Of a stretch of 64,000 nt of DNA, positions 50,390 to 58,633 are shown in pieces. Under the pieces are notes generated by a model. It worked only from the letters and a program-made list of their open reading frames with translations. It was not told the origin of the DNA and did not search any database. Origin of the DNA: JBEKCP01 sp049509515. GTDB taxonomy: Bacteria > Planctomycetota > Planctomycetia > Pirellulales > Thermoguttaceae. Each line of letters opens with the position of its first letter. Position 1 is the stretch's first letter. The stretch is taken from positions 25,334-89,333 of the forward strand of contig JBEKZV010000043.1 in assembly GCA_049509515.1 (NCBI GenBank). The letters are read 5' to 3'. Position numbers and translations under genes: made by a program.

Positions 50390-50401
50390 CTTGTAATGGG
50401 A

Positions 50402-50524
50402 TAGGGTGGGTCGACGGGCACCATGCGAAGCATGGTCGGCGAGCCCCACCACAGGAATTCGCCCGAAGGTGAATAGTGGGGCTCGCTGCGCTCGACCCAC
50501 CCTACTTTCTCAACCCACCCTACT
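50402..50524. repeat. ATAGGGTGGGTCGA dispersed inverted repeat, copy 3
   Basis: Outer arms ATAGGGTGGGTCGA/TCGACCCACCCTA with inner CCCACCA/GTGGGG; the left arm contains the CACCATGCGAAGCATGGTCGG palindrome. The last part (CAACCCACCCTACTTT) is duplicated and runs into the stop of the minus-strand TPR gene. Confidence 0.75.
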
Positions 50525-53500
50525 TTGCGTCGGTCTTTTTCGCGGGGGTTTCGGTCTTTTTCGCGGGGGCGGCGGTCTTTTTCGCGGGGGCGGCGGGGCT
50601 CGGCTTCTTTGAAAGCTCCAGCCCCAAGAGCAGCTCGATCTTGTTGGCCAGCGCGATGAAACGGGTCAGGTTCTCCGCGTCGGTCTGCTTCGGGTTCGAG
50701 CCGTTCAGGGTCGGGTCCAAGAGGAGCATTTCCTTCAGGATTTGCAGGCCCTCCTTGGCAGTCTTCTTGTCCCCGGTCTTCTTGGCCCAGTTGTGGAGGC
50801 AGAGGGCCTCGTTGTAGGTCACGTCGTAGAGATCGCGCGGCTTTTTCGCCGACTGGCCCTTGACCTTCGCGATGCCGACCTTTTCGAGCTTGCGGCGGAG
50901 GCCCTCCCAGGCGTGTACGGCGTCGGGGTACTTGTCGGGGTTCTTCGCCGCCCAGGCGTGCAGGATCTGGCACCGCTCCATCTGCGGCTCCAGGGCCCTC
51001 GGTTTTTGCTCGACGAGCCGATCGACCTGTTCGAGTGCCTCGGCGAACTTGCCCTTCTGCCGCATCAGCGAAATCAGCAGGCTCCGCATGATGGGAACGG
51101 CCTTGAGGCCCTCCTGCTGAAAGATTTCGTCGTTCTCCATGCGCTCGAAGAACTTGCGGGCGACCTTCTCCGCCAGGTCGTTATTGCCGAGGGCGACGGA
51201 GGTGCGGGCGATCCAGACCATGCTGGCGGGCGAGAGCTTCTCGCGCTCGCCCAGGTTCCCGAGCAGGTCGCCGAGCAGTTGGTTGTAGGACTCGATTTTC
51301 TTCTTGGCGGCCTCGACCTCGCTGGGGCCCTTGGTTGCCTCCAGGGCGAGCTGGGCCTTCTTCCATTCGGCCTCCAGCCGCCGGCCGAAGGTGGCCAGCG
51401 AGAGGTTGACGTTCGGGGCGTCCGGCCCCAGCTTCAAGAGCAGCTTGCTGACCTTGGCGGCCTTGTCGATGTCGTCCAGGAGCAGGTAGGCCTGCACCGC
51501 CCCGTTGCACACCTGCAGGGCGGTGGGGTCCAGGCCCCTGGCCTCCGCCTTTTCGAGGTCGTCCACCAGCGCCTGGAACAGGGTGGCCGCCTTTTTCGGG
51601 TCATTCAGCTCCATCATCATTTCGGCCAGGAGGAGCTGGGACTGCGTCACCAACTGCTGCCTGCCCTCCGGCGGCGGCGAGTCCTTCAAGGTCTTGACCG
51701 CCACCTCCATGACCCGGACGGCCTTCTGGCGGAAGGCTTCGATCATGGACTTGGTTTCATCAAGGAGTTTCTTGGCCTCGCCGGCGGGCGGCGGGTCCGA
51801 TCCTTCGATCCGCTCGATCTCGCGCTTCTCGATGCGGTAGCGGCGCCAGTAGGTGTAGCCGGTCAGGTAGAGGGCGGTGGGGTAGTGCTCCGACTTGGGG
51901 TGGATATCCTTGAAGAGGGCGGTGGCCTCTTCCATCTTCGCCAGGAACTTGGTGACCCGCTGCTGGGCCGCCTCGGCTTCCGACTTGCCGGCGGGGGCCT
52001 TGGCCACCGCATCGGCGTCCATCACCAGCAGCCGTGCCTTGTACAGGCGGGCGGCGTCGGCCTCGGCCCTGCCGGGCCAGCGGGCGATGATCTTGGCGGC
52101 CGTGTCCTCCAACTGCTTGCGGGCCTCGACCTTGGCGGTCTTATCTTCGTCGGTGGCATCCTCCGTTTCGGCCGTCACGCTGAGGGCGTTGTACTGGCTC
52201 AACAGGACGTTCAGGAGCAGGGCGGCCGCCCCCGAGGCCGTCGGCGTGCCCTGGAGCTCCGGGTCGTCGGTGATCAAGCGGAGGCTCTTCGCGGCGTCCT
52301 CAAGTTTGCCCTTGCGGAAGTCCTCCAGGCCGATGTTGAGATTGCAGCCGGCCACGGCGTTGCGGAGCAGGGCGACCCGCTTGGCCGCGTCCTTGCTCTT
52401 GGCAGCCGCTTCCAGGGCCTTTTTGTAGTAGTCGATGGCCTCGGCCCATTTCTTGGCCTGGGCCGCCTCGTCGCCCCGCTCGATGATCTCGTCCAGGCCC
52501 TCGTCGGCGTCGCTTCCCCCCAGGAGCTGGCGGCGGAGCTTGATGGCCTCCTGCTGGTACTGGCTGGGGATCTTCACCATGTCGCTCAGCACGTGGGTGG
52601 CCGCCGTCGTATACCGCTTCTTGTCCGCCGGGGAGGTCTTCTCGCCGCCGGCCAGCCGGAGCAAGATCTTGGCCAGGTCGAAATTGATCGCCTGGTATCC
52701 GTTGCGCTTCTCGAGGGCCTTGTGCTGCGTCCGCCAGTCGCCCACTTCCTTGAGGTAGCCCTTGACGTCCTCGGCCACGATGCACTCCAGGTAGTGCTGC
52801 TCGACCTCGGCCAGCAGGTCGTCCAGCGGCGTAATGGTGGGCGCCTTGCGGGAGGCCTTCGGGTTGTCGGCGGTCGAGGCCGTCGTGTCCTTGGTGTCGG
52901 CCACGAGGACCTCTTCATAGTAGTCCTTGGCCTCCGTCAGCCTGTTCTCTTCTTGCTTGCAGCGGCCGGTGAAATAGTGGGCCGTCAGGCTCCACAGGCT
53001 GGGATTCTGCCGGTTCGCTTGGTAGAGGTCGTCGAACTCCTTGGCCGCCCTTTCCATGTTCGTGACCCGCTCCGGGCTCGACTTGGGATAGGTCAGCCCG
53101 ACGTAGAAATCGACCATGGCGCATTTCACGCGGCCGTCGAGGACTTCGTCTTCGCGATCCGCTCGGCGGCGGTCCTTGGCCGCGGTCTTGCTCAGAATCG
53201 CGCGGTTGACCTTCAGGGCCTGAGCGAAGTGCTGCTGGACTTCGAGGAACTTGGTGCGGACGGCCTCCATCGCCGCGGGCCGTTTTTCCTTGTCCTCCAT
53301 CCGCCTGGCCCGTTCGAAGTCCCGCACGGCCTCTTCGGCCAGCGTGGCGGCCGACTCGGCAGCGGCGCGGACGGCCTCGGGGCGTTTGGGGTTCTCGTCG
53401 ATGAACTTCTTCAAATGTGCCGCGGCCTGCTCCAGATCGCGCTTCGCGTCCGCCTCCTTGTATTCCCACTTGGAGGCGGCCCGCAGACTCTTGGACATCT

Positions 53501-53705
53501 CCCAGTCCCAAACGTCGAGCAGTTCCTTGGGGGCCTTGGGGTCATCCTTCAGGGCGTTGAGATAGTCGACCGCCACGTCGGGGTATCCGCCGCCCTGCAA
53601 GGCATGGAGGAACTCGATCGGGTCGTCCATCGCCCGCGCGGCGGGAGCCGGCGACCACCCCAGAAAGACCAGAGGCAACAGGCAAGGAATGTGGATGTTT
53701 TTCAT
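50520..53705 (-). CDS. Periplasmic TPR protein of the Exb operon
   Basis: A 1061-residue protein with a signal peptide (LLPLVFLGWSPAPAARA). It is almost fully helical, with several TPR-like pairs (AEAIDYYKKALEAAAKS, GKLEDAAKSLRLITDDPELQ, AEKVARKFFERMEN, AEALEQVDRLVEQKP). The C-terminal tail is Lys/Ala/Pro-rich (AAPAKKTETPAKKTDAK). It is the last gene of the minus-strand block that starts with ExbB at 59434, but a 353-bp gap with an inverted repeat separates it. A periplasmic scaffold that links the Exb/toroid complex to the cell wall or outer membrane is a reasonable guess. No catalytic motif. Confidence 0.7.
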   Translation of the reverse strand: MKNIHIPCLLPLVFLGWSPAPAARAMDDPIEFLHALQGGGYPDVAVDYLNALKDDPKAPKELLDVWDWEMSKSLRAASKWEYKEADAKRDLEQAAAHLKKFIDENPKRPEAVRAAAESAATLAEEAVRDFERARRMEDKEKRPAAMEAVRTKFLEVQQHFAQALKVNRAILSKTAAKDRRRADREDEVLDGRVKCAMVDFYVGLTYPKSSPERVTNMERAAKEFDDLYQANRQNPSLWSLTAHYFTGRCKQEENRLTEAKDYYEEVLVADTKDTTASTADNPKASRKAPTITPLDDLLAEVEQHYLECIVAEDVKGYLKEVGDWRTQHKALEKRNGYQAINFDLAKILLRLAGGEKTSPADKKRYTTAATHVLSDMVKIPSQYQQEAIKLRRQLLGGSDADEGLDEIIERGDEAAQAKKWAEAIDYYKKALEAAAKSKDAAKRVALLRNAVAGCNLNIGLEDFRKGKLEDAAKSLRLITDDPELQGTPTASGAAALLLNVLLSQYNALSVTAETEDATDEDKTAKVEARKQLEDTAAKIIARWPGRAEADAARLYKARLLVMDADAVAKAPAGKSEAEAAQQRVTKFLAKMEEATALFKDIHPKSEHYPTALYLTGYTYWRRYRIEKREIERIEGSDPPPAGEAKKLLDETKSMIEAFRQKAVRVMEVAVKTLKDSPPPEGRQQLVTQSQLLLAEMMMELNDPKKAATLFQALVDDLEKAEARGLDPTALQVCNGAVQAYLLLDDIDKAAKVSKLLLKLGPDAPNVNLSLATFGRRLEAEWKKAQLALEATKGPSEVEAAKKKIESYNQLLGDLLGNLGEREKLSPASMVWIARTSVALGNNDLAEKVARKFFERMENDEIFQQEGLKAVPIMRSLLISLMRQKGKFAEALEQVDRLVEQKPRALEPQMERCQILHAWAAKNPDKYPDAVHAWEGLRRKLEKVGIAKVKGQSAKKPRDLYDVTYNEALCLHNWAKKTGDKKTAKEGLQILKEMLLLDPTLNGSNPKQTDAENLTRFIALANKIELLLGLELSKKPSPAAPAKKTAAPAKKTETPAKKTDAK

Positions 53706-53758
53706 GCGAGGTGAGTGGTGCTGGGGGCCAGGGTCGAGGTCCCGCGCAAAGCTACATG

Positions 53759-53827
53759 CGTAGGTTATGCTTCAGCATAACACCCTTTCCGACACAATGC
53801 CTCGTTATGCTGGAGCATAACCTACGC
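53759..53827. repeat. GCGTAGGTTATGCTTCAGCAT inverted repeat
   Basis: Arms GCGTAGGTTATGCTTCAGCA (53759 on) and its near-complement ending GGAGCATAACCTACGC (to 53827) flank a 21-bp spacer; GTTATGCT(T/G)(C/G)AGCATAAC is a shorter palindrome within each arm. It fills the gap between the toroid and TPR genes and could form a transcript-end hairpin. Confidence 0.7.
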
Positions 53828-54058
53828 GCCGGGGCCGAGGTCTCGCGCATGGCCGCAAAGACACAAGGGCGCACGAAGAAGAACCACTCGGCGGTCAGAG
53901 ACCCGCTTGAGGAGCCCCCTGATAATCCTTGTTCCGCTGCACTCTTGCCGCTTCACGGCTCTGCGCAAGACGCCCTTGCCGCTGGGCCCGATTCTGTTTG
54001 CTGGAACCTCAACTTCTCGTTACGGCTGGTTAACGGGAGGCCGGGCGCCGCTATTCTA

Positions 54059-55735
54059 TCACTCGGCGTCGGCGGCCTTTTTCTTGGCGGGCGGAGCGGC
54101 TGCCGGCTGGAGGGCGGCGGCGCCGCCGGCCGGCGCTTCCTCGTTCGCCTTGAACAGCGGCAGATACCGGTAGTAGATCTCCAGGGTCAAGCACGCCAAG
54201 CTGGTCATCATCACCCGGCCGCCGCGGCTGGCCCACAGGTCGCCCGCCGGGTTCCAGCTCCCGTTGGCACAGGTGCTCGAATCGCGGACTTGGCTTTCGC
54301 ACAGGATCTTTCGCATCCGCCGGTTCCACTCGTCCCACTCGTAGCCGTTCATGTTGTGCAGGACTTGGCTGGCGTAGTACCAGTAGTAGATGTTGGGCAA
54401 TTGCATGTCGGGCAGGTTGGCCAGCAGGTACTTCGTGCCTTCTTGCATCATGGGATCGGCCCGCTTCACGCCCAGGTACTGCCGGCAGAGGAGACCGGCG
54501 GCAGTCATGGTGTTGGAATGGTCGCGGCCGGGCTGGTAACGGTACAGGCTGTTGTACGGGCCGGTCTGCACCAGATCGAGCCACTTGCTGGCCCCGCCGA
54601 AGGTCGAGCCGCCGACCTGCAGGCCGGCCATCTGGGCGCTCTTGAGGGCCATGATCGCCCAGCCGACCACCGAGGTGTCGCCGGCGTCGCCGGGGTTGTA
54701 CCGCCAGCCGCCGTCGGCTTGGTTCTGGGCATTGATGACGTAGGTGACCGCCCCCTGGGCCGCCACGCCGATGTTCTTGTCGCCGCTCAGTCCGAAGGCC
54801 TCACACAGGGCGATGGTCGCCAGGCAATGGGAGTACATGGGCTGGACGCAGTTCTTGGCCAGGTTGCCGCTCGGCTCCTGGTTGCGGATGAGCCAATTGA
54901 TGGCGTTGGCGATGTTCCCGCGGTACGGCCCCTTGGTCTTGTGCGTCTGGCCGGCGGCCAGGAAGGGGAGCACGCCCATCGCGGTCGCCCCGGTGTCCGC
55001 GGTGACCTGGCCCGTGCCCGTGCACGTGCCGTCCTTGCACCGCGAGGTGTACCGCTGGAGGTTCCAGCTCCCGTCGGGCATTTGATGGTTGGCCAGCCAG
55101 ACGAGGGCCCCGGTGACGGCCCGCTCGGTATGCTTATTGCCGCCGTGTTGGGCGAGCATGGCCTTGCGGTGACCACTGCCGCGGCCGCCGAAGCCGACGC
55201 CGTCGCCGCCGCTTCCCCAGTTCTTGCCGGTGCCCAGGCCCACGCCCACGCCGCCGGCGCCGGTGACCTTCGGCCCGGACCCGTAGGCGATGACGTTGAA
55301 GCCGCCCGCGCCGACCATGTCCTTGTTGCCCGTCGGCGTTCCGCCCCCCTTGGGCGTGTAGACGGGGCTATCGTCGATGTAGTCCTCCGTCTGGGCCTCA
55401 TGTCCCGGCTTTTCGAGCGTCGGATCGACGTCCAATTCCTTCGGCTGCTCCTCCTCGATGTCGCCGACGTCGAACTTCTCGAACTCCTTCATCTTGTCGC
55501 TGTCCTGCTTCTCGGCCTGGACCGCGTCGAGCTTGAGCGAATCGGCGTCGCCCTGGTTCAGCACGCTGTTGGGAATCAACAGCAGCATCGACAACCCCAG
55601 CAGGTGGATCGTAAAACTGCCGGCGTACCACACCAGCTCGGTGCGGACCCACTCCGTAAAGCGGGCCCCAAGCGTATCGTCTTGGAGCTGATCTTCTTCC
55701 TCGACCGGAACGGAATTCGCTGCGGCTTCTGCCAT
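54059..55735 (-). CDS. Single-TM protein with alpha/alpha-toroid (prenyltransferase-like) domain
   Basis: A 558-residue protein. Residues 1-36 are cytoplasmic and acidic, 37-57 form one membrane helix (WYAGSFTIHLLGLSMLLLI), then an acidic/Gly-rich linker (about 60-185, e.g. KEFEKFDVGDIEEEQPKEL). Residues about 195-535 are a prenyltransferase/squalene-oxidase-type toroid: VTGALVWLANHQMPDGSW, DTGATAMGVLPFLAAG, NAINWLIRNQEPSGN, QADGGWRYNPGD and SSTCANGSWNPAGDL. The cyclase DXDD motif is not intact (DAGDTS), and no prenyltransferase zinc ligands are obvious, so it is probably not a terpene cyclase. Topology is that of TonB/TolA. It lies 12 bp after the two-TM protein, downstream of three ExbD genes. 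Confidence 0.75.
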   Translation of the reverse strand: MAEAAANSVPVEEEDQLQDDTLGARFTEWVRTELVWYAGSFTIHLLGLSMLLLIPNSVLNQGDADSLKLDAVQAEKQDSDKMKEFEKFDVGDIEEEQPKELDVDPTLEKPGHEAQTEDYIDDSPVYTPKGGGTPTGNKDMVGAGGFNVIAYGSGPKVTGAGGVGVGLGTGKNWGSGGDGVGFGGRGSGHRKAMLAQHGGNKHTERAVTGALVWLANHQMPDGSWNLQRYTSRCKDGTCTGTGQVTADTGATAMGVLPFLAAGQTHKTKGPYRGNIANAINWLIRNQEPSGNLAKNCVQPMYSHCLATIALCEAFGLSGDKNIGVAAQGAVTYVINAQNQADGGWRYNPGDAGDTSVVGWAIMALKSAQMAGLQVGGSTFGGASKWLDLVQTGPYNSLYRYQPGRDHSNTMTAAGLLCRQYLGVKRADPMMQEGTKYLLANLPDMQLPNIYYWYYASQVLHNMNGYEWDEWNRRMRKILCESQVRDSSTCANGSWNPAGDLWASRGGRVMMTSLACLTLEIYYRYLPLFKANEEAPAGGAAALQPAAAPPAKKKAADAE

Positions 55736-55747
55736 GACTGCGCCCTT

Positions 55748-56992
55748 TCAACTTCCTATGCTGTCGAATCCACCCGGAAACAAGGGGGGATGACCGTCAT
55801 CCGCCTCTGGGTCCGGGTGGGCGTGCCCACTCTTAGATTCGCCGTTGCCCGAGATATTATTCCCCTGGTCTGTACCCTCCGACTGGGCCATGTCCAGCCA
55901 ATCGTCTATGGCGGGGGCATCCGGATCCGGGCCCAGGCTGGGCAACCGGACGCGGGCTGGGCGGCGAAACAACTTCCCGACCAGCACGCCCTTGAGCATT
56001 ATTCCCATGCCGACGATCACTACAGCCCCAACTGCCATGGCACCCCAAACCCACCCGGAAGTGTCATCACGGGCAGCCACCAGGGATGGCTGCCACGCCA
56101 ACTTGCCAACGATCACCGGGGCCTGAAGCGGCCCCCCCCGCGTCTTTCCACTGGCCGGGTAATAGCCTTGGAGTTTGAAGAAATATCCCACTAAGCGGAC
56201 CTGTTGCTGGACTTGCGCACCGCTGGGCCAGCCCTCCGGCAGGCCCTCGACGACGCCGAAGAACAACATCCCTTCCCGGTTGAACCCCTGGATCTCATAG
56301 AGCTCGCCCCCGCCGGGCCCCTCCACGCCGTAGTCCTCCACCTGCCGAACGTCCAGGGGAATCTCCACGATCTGCAGCCGCATCTCGTTGGGGTCCGCCG
56401 TGAACCGGTCGTACCTCACGTCCTTGTTGTCCTTGGGGACCCGCTCGCGGAGGCGGGCGAGCGACTGGTTCTTGACCCACATCAGCAGGCGGCTGTAAGC
56501 GTACTGGTCCGTCTTGGTGGTGTGCAGGGTGCCGTCGTCGATCACCAGCGCGTCGTTATGGATCATCTCGTCCATCTCGTCCGGGTCCTCGTCGGTCGGC
56601 CCACCGACTTCCGGCTTGGTGGGACCCTCCGGGCTCGGCGGCGACTGCGGCGGGGACTCGGGGCCGGGCTGCGGCTTGAGCGACGCCTCCGGGACGGGCT
56701 GCGGCTTGTCCGAACGCCCCCGGACTGCGTCCGGGGGATTGCCGGGAGCAGCCTTCGGCTTGGCCGCCGGCGGCGGAGCGGCCTGGGCCACAGGGGACTG
56801 GGTGGGAACCTCGCGCCTGGCCGCCGGCGGACTGTCCCCGCCCGGCGCCAGCCACTTCCAGACCGCCGGGTCCTTCGCGCGGTAAATCAGCATGCCCACC
56901 ACCGCGAGCATCAAGAGCATCGAGGCGAGCCGCGGCGAGGGTAACCCGCCGCGGGGCCGCTGCTGACGATACTCGGATATGGGATGACGCAT
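55748..56992 (-). CDS. Two-TM linker protein of the Exb operon, unknown family
   Basis: A 414-residue protein with a cytoplasmic N-terminus, one helix at about 23-38 (ASMLLMLAVVGMLIY), a Pro-rich linker (about 60-145, e.g. PEASLKPQPGPESPP), a periplasmic globular part (about 155-305, with YDRFTADPNEMRLQIVEIPL, GFNREGMLFFGVVEG and VRLVGYFFKLQGYYP), a second helix (about 313-336, WGAMAVGAVVIVGMGIML) and an acidic cytoplasmic tail. It begins 8 bp after the last ExbD stop. The family is not recognised. It could join the ExbD ring to the toroid protein. The start codon ATG 56992 is chosen over an in-frame start 90 bp upstream inside the ExbD gene. Confidence 0.6.
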   Translation of the reverse strand: MRHPISEYRQQRPRGGLPSPRLASMLLMLAVVGMLIYRAKDPAVWKWLAPGGDSPPAARREVPTQSPVAQAAPPPAAKPKAAPGNPPDAVRGRSDKPQPVPEASLKPQPGPESPPQSPPSPEGPTKPEVGGPTDEDPDEMDEMIHNDALVIDDGTLHTTKTDQYAYSRLLMWVKNQSLARLRERVPKDNKDVRYDRFTADPNEMRLQIVEIPLDVRQVEDYGVEGPGGGELYEIQGFNREGMLFFGVVEGLPEGWPSGAQVQQQVRLVGYFFKLQGYYPASGKTRGGPLQAPVIVGKLAWQPSLVAARDDTSGWVWGAMAVGAVVIVGMGIMLKGVLVGKLFRRPARVRLPSLGPDPDAPAIDDWLDMAQSEGTDQGNNISGNGESKSGHAHPDPEADDGHPPLFPGGFDSIGS

Positions 56993-57000
56993 AGCATCGC

Positions 57001-57513
57001 CTATGGCATCTGGCTTGACGGCAGGGCGACGAAACTCAGCTTGCCCAGCTTCGTGCCGTCGGAAAACCGCTGGTTCGCGCAACTCTCTACGACCCGCATC
57101 AACTCGCTCCAGGCGAGCTCCGGGCTGGCACTGATGACGACCTGCTCGAAGGCGTCGGCGGAGCCCTTGAAATACCTGATCAATTCGTCGTTAAGCTGGT
57201 TGATCGCCGGCACCGGGGCCATTCTCCCGGGCACGCCGACTTGGATGGCGTCGATGCCTCCGTCCCTGGAAACCACCTGAATGGCGAGCGTTGTGAGGGG
57301 CTGGACGGTCGTGGGGTCCCCGCTTGTCTCGCCCGGCGGATTCGTCCCCTTGGTGGGACAACAGGGCTGGGCCGGGGGCATGCGGAGCCCGATTTGACCC
57401 TCGGCCGGGGGCGGCTTGAACGTCAAGATGAAGAAGAACAGGAGCTGGAAGGCCATGTCCAGCATCGACGCAAGGTTCAATTCGACTTCTTCCTGACTGC
57501 GGCGGCGGAACAT
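57001..57513 (-). CDS. ExbD/TolR-family protein, copy 1
   Basis: A 170-residue protein with a single N-terminal helix: LNLASMLDMAFQLLFFFILTF, where the Asp is the conserved proton-path residue of ExbD/TolR. The periplasmic part has NQLNDELIRYFKGSADAFEQVVISASPELAW. It is a very close tandem copy of the gene at 57596-58108; even the C-termini (SFVALPSSQMP) are identical. Compared with copy 2 it has CCPTKG in place of VIGVG. GGAGG lies eight bases upstream of the ATG at 57513. It works with ExbB (58634) as a proton-driven motor component. Confidence 0.85.
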   Translation of the reverse strand: MFRRRSQEEVELNLASMLDMAFQLLFFFILTFKPPPAEGQIGLRMPPAQPCCPTKGTNPPGETSGDPTTVQPLTTLAIQVVSRDGGIDAIQVGVPGRMAPVPAINQLNDELIRYFKGSADAFEQVVISASPELAWSELMRVVESCANQRFSDGTKLGKLSFVALPSSQMP

Positions 57514-57565
57514 AAGCTGGACCTCCGGGGGGCGGGCCTCCGGCCCGCGCCTTTTCCGGCGCTGA

Positions 57566-57591
57566 ACGGCGGGCAAGCCCGCCCGCTAAAC
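57566..57591. repeat. GTTTAGCGGGCGGGCTTGCC repeat, copy 2 (inverted)
   Basis: On the minus strand it reads the same as the repeat at 27080-27103. It sits in the 80-bp gap between the two ExbD copies and may have been present before their duplication or inserted later. Confidence 0.7.
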
Positions 57592-57595
57592 TTCT

Positions 57596-58108
57596 CTACG
57601 GCATCTGGCTTGACGGCAGGGCGACGAAACTCAGCTTGCCCAGCGGCTTGCCGTCGGAAAACCGCTGGCTCGTGCAAATCTCCACGACGCGCATCAATTC
57701 GCTCCAGGCGAGCTCCGGGCTGGCATTGATGATGACCTGCTCGAAGGCGTCGCCGGAGCCGGTGAAATACTTGCTCAACTCGTCGTTGAGCTGGTTGATC
57801 ACGGGCACCGGGCGCATCTCCGGGGGCACGCCGACCGCGATGGCGTCGATACCGCCCTCCTTGGAGACCACGGTAATCGTGAGCGTCTTGACCGGCTTGA
57901 CCTCGTTGGGGTCCTTGTTCTCGTCTTCGCCCGCCCGCTGCGTCCCGACGCCGATGACCGGCTGGGGCGGGGGCATGCGGAGCAGGATTTGCCCCTCGGC
58001 CGGCGGCGGCTTGAACGTCAAGATGAAGAAGAACAGGAGCTGGAACGCCATGTCCAGCATCGAGGCGAGGTTCAACTCCACTTCTTCTTGGCTGTGGCGA
58101 CAGGTCAT
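57596..58108 (-). CDS. ExbD/TolR-family protein, copy 2
   Basis: A 170-residue protein starting MTCRHSQEEVELNLASMLDMAFQL. The conserved Asp lies in SMLDMAF. The periplasmic half (KTLTITVVSKEGGIDAIAVGVPPEMRPV) is nearly the same as copy 1. Strong similarity along the full length points to a recent tandem duplication. GGGAG is about ten bases before the ATG. Stop is 82 bp from the next ExbD gene, with a palindromic repeat between. It should assemble with ExbB; two non-identical copies plus a third ExbD may form mixed dimers. Confidence 0.85.
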   Translation of the reverse strand: MTCRHSQEEVELNLASMLDMAFQLLFFFILTFKPPPAEGQILLRMPPPQPVIGVGTQRAGEDENKDPNEVKPVKTLTITVVSKEGGIDAIAVGVPPEMRPVPVINQLNDELSKYFTGSGDAFEQVIINASPELAWSELMRVVEICTSQRFSDGKPLGKLSFVALPSSQMP

Positions 58109-58123
58109 AAGGCCGATGCTCCC

Positions 58124-58615
58124 TTACCTCTGCGGACGGCCCGCGACCACGGGCGCCGTCTTCAAACAATAGTTGCGGAATCCCACCTCCTGGCACGCCG
58201 TGATCACGTAGTTGACGTGCCCGAAGGGACACTTCGCGTCGGCCCGGATCACCATCAAGTCTTTCATCTCCTTGCTGCCGTCCTTCACGTCGTCGAAGGT
58301 CATATCGTTCGCTATCAGGGCGCTCTTGCTCTCGCGGTCCAGGTACGGCTTGATCGCGTCCTTCTTGTGGAGGACCCCCATCACGCTCAGGGCCACCTCG
58401 CCTTTGTCGTCCTTGACGTTCAGGACGAGCATGCGATTGGTCCCCGACGGGCGGGGCCGGGCGGAGCCGACGACCGGCAGGTTCAGGGTCAGGTCGAGCT
58501 CGGCGGACTTGAAATTGACCACCAGCACAAAGAAGGTGATCAACTGGAAAACCATGTCCAGGATCGGAGTGAGATTCGGTTCGGCCTTTTGGGCGCCCCT
58601 CCTAGAACCCGACAT
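58124..58615 (-). CDS. ExbD/TolR-family protein, copy 3 (divergent)
   Basis: A 163-residue protein with the ExbD helix PNLTPILDMVFQLITFFVLVV and conserved Asp. The periplasmic part is different from the other two: LDLTLNLPVVGSARP, LVLNVKDDKGEVALSVMGV, and DLMVIRADAKCPFGHVNYVITACQEVGF, the usual ExbD ending. GGAG lies six bases upstream of the ATG at 58615. It follows the ExbB gene by 18 bp. It is probably the ancestral ExbD of the operon, with the other two specialised for the planctomycete-specific proteins. Confidence 0.9.
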   Translation of the reverse strand: MSGSRRGAQKAEPNLTPILDMVFQLITFFVLVVNFKSAELDLTLNLPVVGSARPRPSGTNRMLVLNVKDDKGEVALSVMGVLHKKDAIKPYLDRESKSALIANDMTFDDVKDGSKEMKDLMVIRADAKCPFGHVNYVITACQEVGFRNYCLKTAPVVAGRPQR

Positions 58616-58633
58616 AGAAACTCCTTCTTTCGA

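Noticed and set aside
50742..53714. Nearly 1000-codon open frame antisense to the TPR gene
   Set aside because: Composition (Gly/Leu/Arg/Val rich, no motifs) is that of a GC-rich shadow; the TPR frame has a signal peptide and consistent repeats.
54059..55735. Squalene-hopene or terpene cyclase function for the toroid protein
   Set aside because: The cyclase DXDD motif is DAGD, a TonB-like single-pass topology precedes it, and it sits in an Exb operon.
53711..56194. Plus-strand frame across the toroid and linker genes
   Set aside because: It opposes well-supported minus-strand genes and has no domain.
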